Positions 5,471 to 6,534 of a DNA stretch of 6,534 nt are shown in pieces (position 1 is the stretch's first letter; every line of letters starts with the position of its first letter). Both the position numbers and the translations under genes were made by a program. The stretch comes from Oscillospiraceae bacterium (GTDB lineage: Bacteria; Bacillota; Clostridia; Oscillospirales; UBA929): positions 1 to 6,534 of the forward strand of contig JAITDM010000136.1 in assembly GCA_031282535.1 (NCBI GenBank). Direction: 5' to 3'. The notes under the pieces were generated by a model. That model ran no database searches. It saw only the letters and a program-made list of their open reading frames with translations, and was not told where the DNA came from.

Positions 5471-5479
5471 TGCTACACT
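5471..5479 (+). promoter_or_regulatory. Extended -10 promoter of the sirtuin gene
   Basis: TGCTACACT provides an extended -10 (TGn) with hexamer TACACT at 5474-5479. The -35 region is poor (TGGCGT at 5451-5456, 17-base spacing), which the TGn element could offset. Transcription would start near 5486, about 75 bases before the sirtuin start codon. It lies after the pilus operon terminator, so the sirtuin is probably its own unit. Confidence 0.6.
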
Positions 5480-5561
5480 GGCGATACGTCGATCCCAGCC
5501 GTCAATCGCCGGGCGAGGCTTTTGACGCATGGACCATCAATTGGGACAAGGAGGCGCGTGT

Positions 5562-6317
5562 ATGTCTTTTGTCGAAACGCTGGCGGGTTTGCTGGCGGAG
5601 AGCCGACACACGGTGTTCTTCGGCGGCGCCGGGGTCTCCACCGAGAGCGGCATCCCCGATTTTCGTTCGGAGGCCGGCCTGTACGCGGCGCGGCAGGTCT
5701 ACGGGTACGCGCCGGAGACATTGCTCAGCCGCACGTTTTTCCTGCGCGCGCCGGAGGTCTTCTTCCGGTATTATAAGGAGAACCTCATCCACCGGACCGC
5801 CGCGCCGAACGCGGCGCACCGGGCGCTCGCGGCGCTTGAGGAGAGGGGCCTTTTGCAGGCCGTCGTCACGCAGAACATCGACGGGCTCCACCAGGCGGCG
5901 GGCAGTCGGCGGGTGCTGGAGCTGCACGGTTCCAACTGGCGGCCGTACTGTGTGGACTGCGGCGCGCGCTGCACGCTGGACGAGTTCCTCGACCCCGCGC
6001 GCTGCGCCTTAGACGGGGTGATTCCCCGCTGCGCCGCATGCGGGGGTCTCCTCCGGCCGGACGTCGTGCTCTACGAGGAGAACCTGGACGATGGCGTGAT
6101 GCGGGCGGCGGCGGAGACGATTGCCCGGGCGGAGCTGCTGATCGTGGGCGGCACGTCGCTCGCCGTCCACCCGGCGGCGGGTCTGCTGCGGTATTTCGGC
6201 GGCAAAACGCTGGCGCTCATCAACAAGACGCCCACACCTTACGACGGCAAGGCCCAACTCGTAAGCCACGGCGCCCTCGGCGCCGTTTTGTCCGAAACCC
6301 TGGCCCTGCTGCCGTGA
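5562..6317 (+). CDS. cobB: NAD-dependent protein deacylase, sirtuin (CobB/Sir2 family)
   Basis: This 251-residue cytoplasmic enzyme removes acyl groups from lysines using NAD+, releasing nicotinamide and O-acyl-ADP-ribose. NAD-binding and catalytic motifs are intact: GAGVSTESGIPDFRS (22-36), TQNIDGLH (103-110), catalytic His122 in LELHGS, and GGTSL (196-200). Four cysteines in two CxxC pairs (Cys130/Cys133 and Cys157/Cys160) form the structural zinc site. NKTPTPYD (221-228) and the KPDVVLYEE-like stretch RPDVVLYEENLD (165-176) are typical of Firmicutes sirtuins. Length is normal for the single-domain class. The ATG at 5562 has AAGGAGG (5548-5554) with a 7-base spacer; the in-frame ATG at 5529 has no such site and would add eleven unconserved residues. 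Bacterial sirtuins often regulate acetyl-CoA synthetase, but no such gene is visible here, so the target is unknown. Confidence 0.96.
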   Translation: MSFVETLAGLLAESRHTVFFGGAGVSTESGIPDFRSEAGLYAARQVYGYAPETLLSRTFFLRAPEVFFRYYKENLIHRTAAPNAAHRALAALEERGLLQAVVTQNIDGLHQAAGSRRVLELHGSNWRPYCVDCGARCTLDEFLDPARCALDGVIPRCAACGGLLRPDVVLYEENLDDGVMRAAAETIARAELLIVGGTSLAVHPAAGLLRYFGGKTLALINKTPTPYDGKAQLVSHGALGAVLSETLALLP

Positions 6318-6340
6318 CCGCCCGCATATGGCGGAATGAC

Positions 6341-6484
6341 ATGGGTCGCGGTTGCGACGTGTCCATTGACCCGTTTTATAGCGAGCGCAACATGGCCGCC
6401 ATTGACGAAGCCGCCCGTCAGATTGAACAAGGCAAAGTAGTGGTAAAAACACTGGAAGAGCTTGAGGCTATGGAACATGAATAA
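6341..6484 (+). CDS. Small protein matching the C-terminal part of a RelB/DinJ-type antitoxin, probably a remnant
   Basis: This 47-residue product contains VSIDPFYSERNMAAIDEAARQIEQG followed by KVVVKTLEELEAMEHE. It resembles the toxin-wrapping C-terminal tail of RelB/DinJ-family antitoxins (pattern ...DPFYSExNMxxLxxxIxxxxxGK). The family's N-terminal ribbon-helix-helix DNA-binding domain, which would make a full protein about 80-100 residues, is missing: the sequence before Asp6 runs straight into the sirtuin stop region. The ATG at 6341 has only a weak GGCGGA upstream. A GTG at 6314 overlaps the sirtuin stop (GTGA) in the same frame and would add nine residues, still without the missing domain. 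The second half is more AT-rich than everything upstream, which suggests acquired DNA. It could be a decayed antitoxin or a small orphan gene. The family call is from motif memory. Confidence 0.5.
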   Translation: MGRGCDVSIDPFYSERNMAAIDEAARQIEQGKVVVKTLEELEAMEHE

Positions 6485-6534
6485 GTTGACATTTGAGATA
6501 TTACAATGCCGCGGCCATTATGATGATTAAATGT

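Noticed and set aside
6318..6334. Terminator after the sirtuin (CCGCC/GGCGG hairpin)
   Set aside because: The stem is only 5 bp and is followed by AATGACATG instead of a T-run.
6486..6514. Promoter with TTGACA at 6486-6491
   Set aside because: The sequence at 17-base spacing is CCGCGG. The nearest -10-like TACAAT is only about 10 bases away, too close to work.

Overview
The window is GC-rich with strong AGGAGG-type ribosome binding sites. Its gene content points to a high-GC member of the Firmicutes, most likely a strictly anaerobic Clostridia lineage (for example Oscillospirales). The main clues are a BcrA/BadF/HgdC-type 2-hydroxyacyl-CoA dehydratase activase and a small Firmicutes-style type IV pilus operon. 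The taxonomy is an inference from gene content and base composition; no rRNA or other phylogenetic marker is present.

Layout. (1) Positions 1-715, minus strand: the first 238 codons of the activase, which runs off the left edge, with a good sigma-A promoter at 768-796. (2) Positions 716-1059: a 344-base divergent intergenic region. It holds that promoter, two exact copies of a 16-bp repeat 89 bp apart, and a series of GC-rich hairpins whose arms can pair in more than one way. This looks like a structured leader for the rightward operon. (3) Positions 1060-5315, plus strand: a six-gene pilus operon. In order it encodes a PilC/GspF platform protein, a small membrane-anchored pseudopilin-like protein, a DUF4860-like membrane protein, a prepilin with a canonical G^F...E5 processing site, a small membrane-anchored PilX-like protein, and the PilT ATPase. 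A rho-independent terminator follows at 5377-5406. (4) Positions 5471-6317: an extended -10 promoter and a zinc-binding sirtuin (CobB/Sir2 family). (5) Positions 6341-6484: a small gene matching only the C-terminal part of a RelB/DinJ-type antitoxin, in more AT-rich sequence, followed by no recognisable toxin before the window ends.

How the genes work together. The pilus operon supplies an inner-membrane platform, minor pilin-like subunits and a retraction-type ATPase. No extension ATPase (PilB), prepilin peptidase, PilM/N/O or obvious major pilin lies in the window, so assembly would need genes elsewhere. Three of the six products (107, 189 and 144 aa) are short single-span membrane proteins without a recognisable prepilin peptidase site. 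They are the least understood part of the window and the best candidates for undescribed pilus biology. I see no sequence evidence linking the activase, the sirtuin or the antitoxin fragment functionally to the pilus operon.
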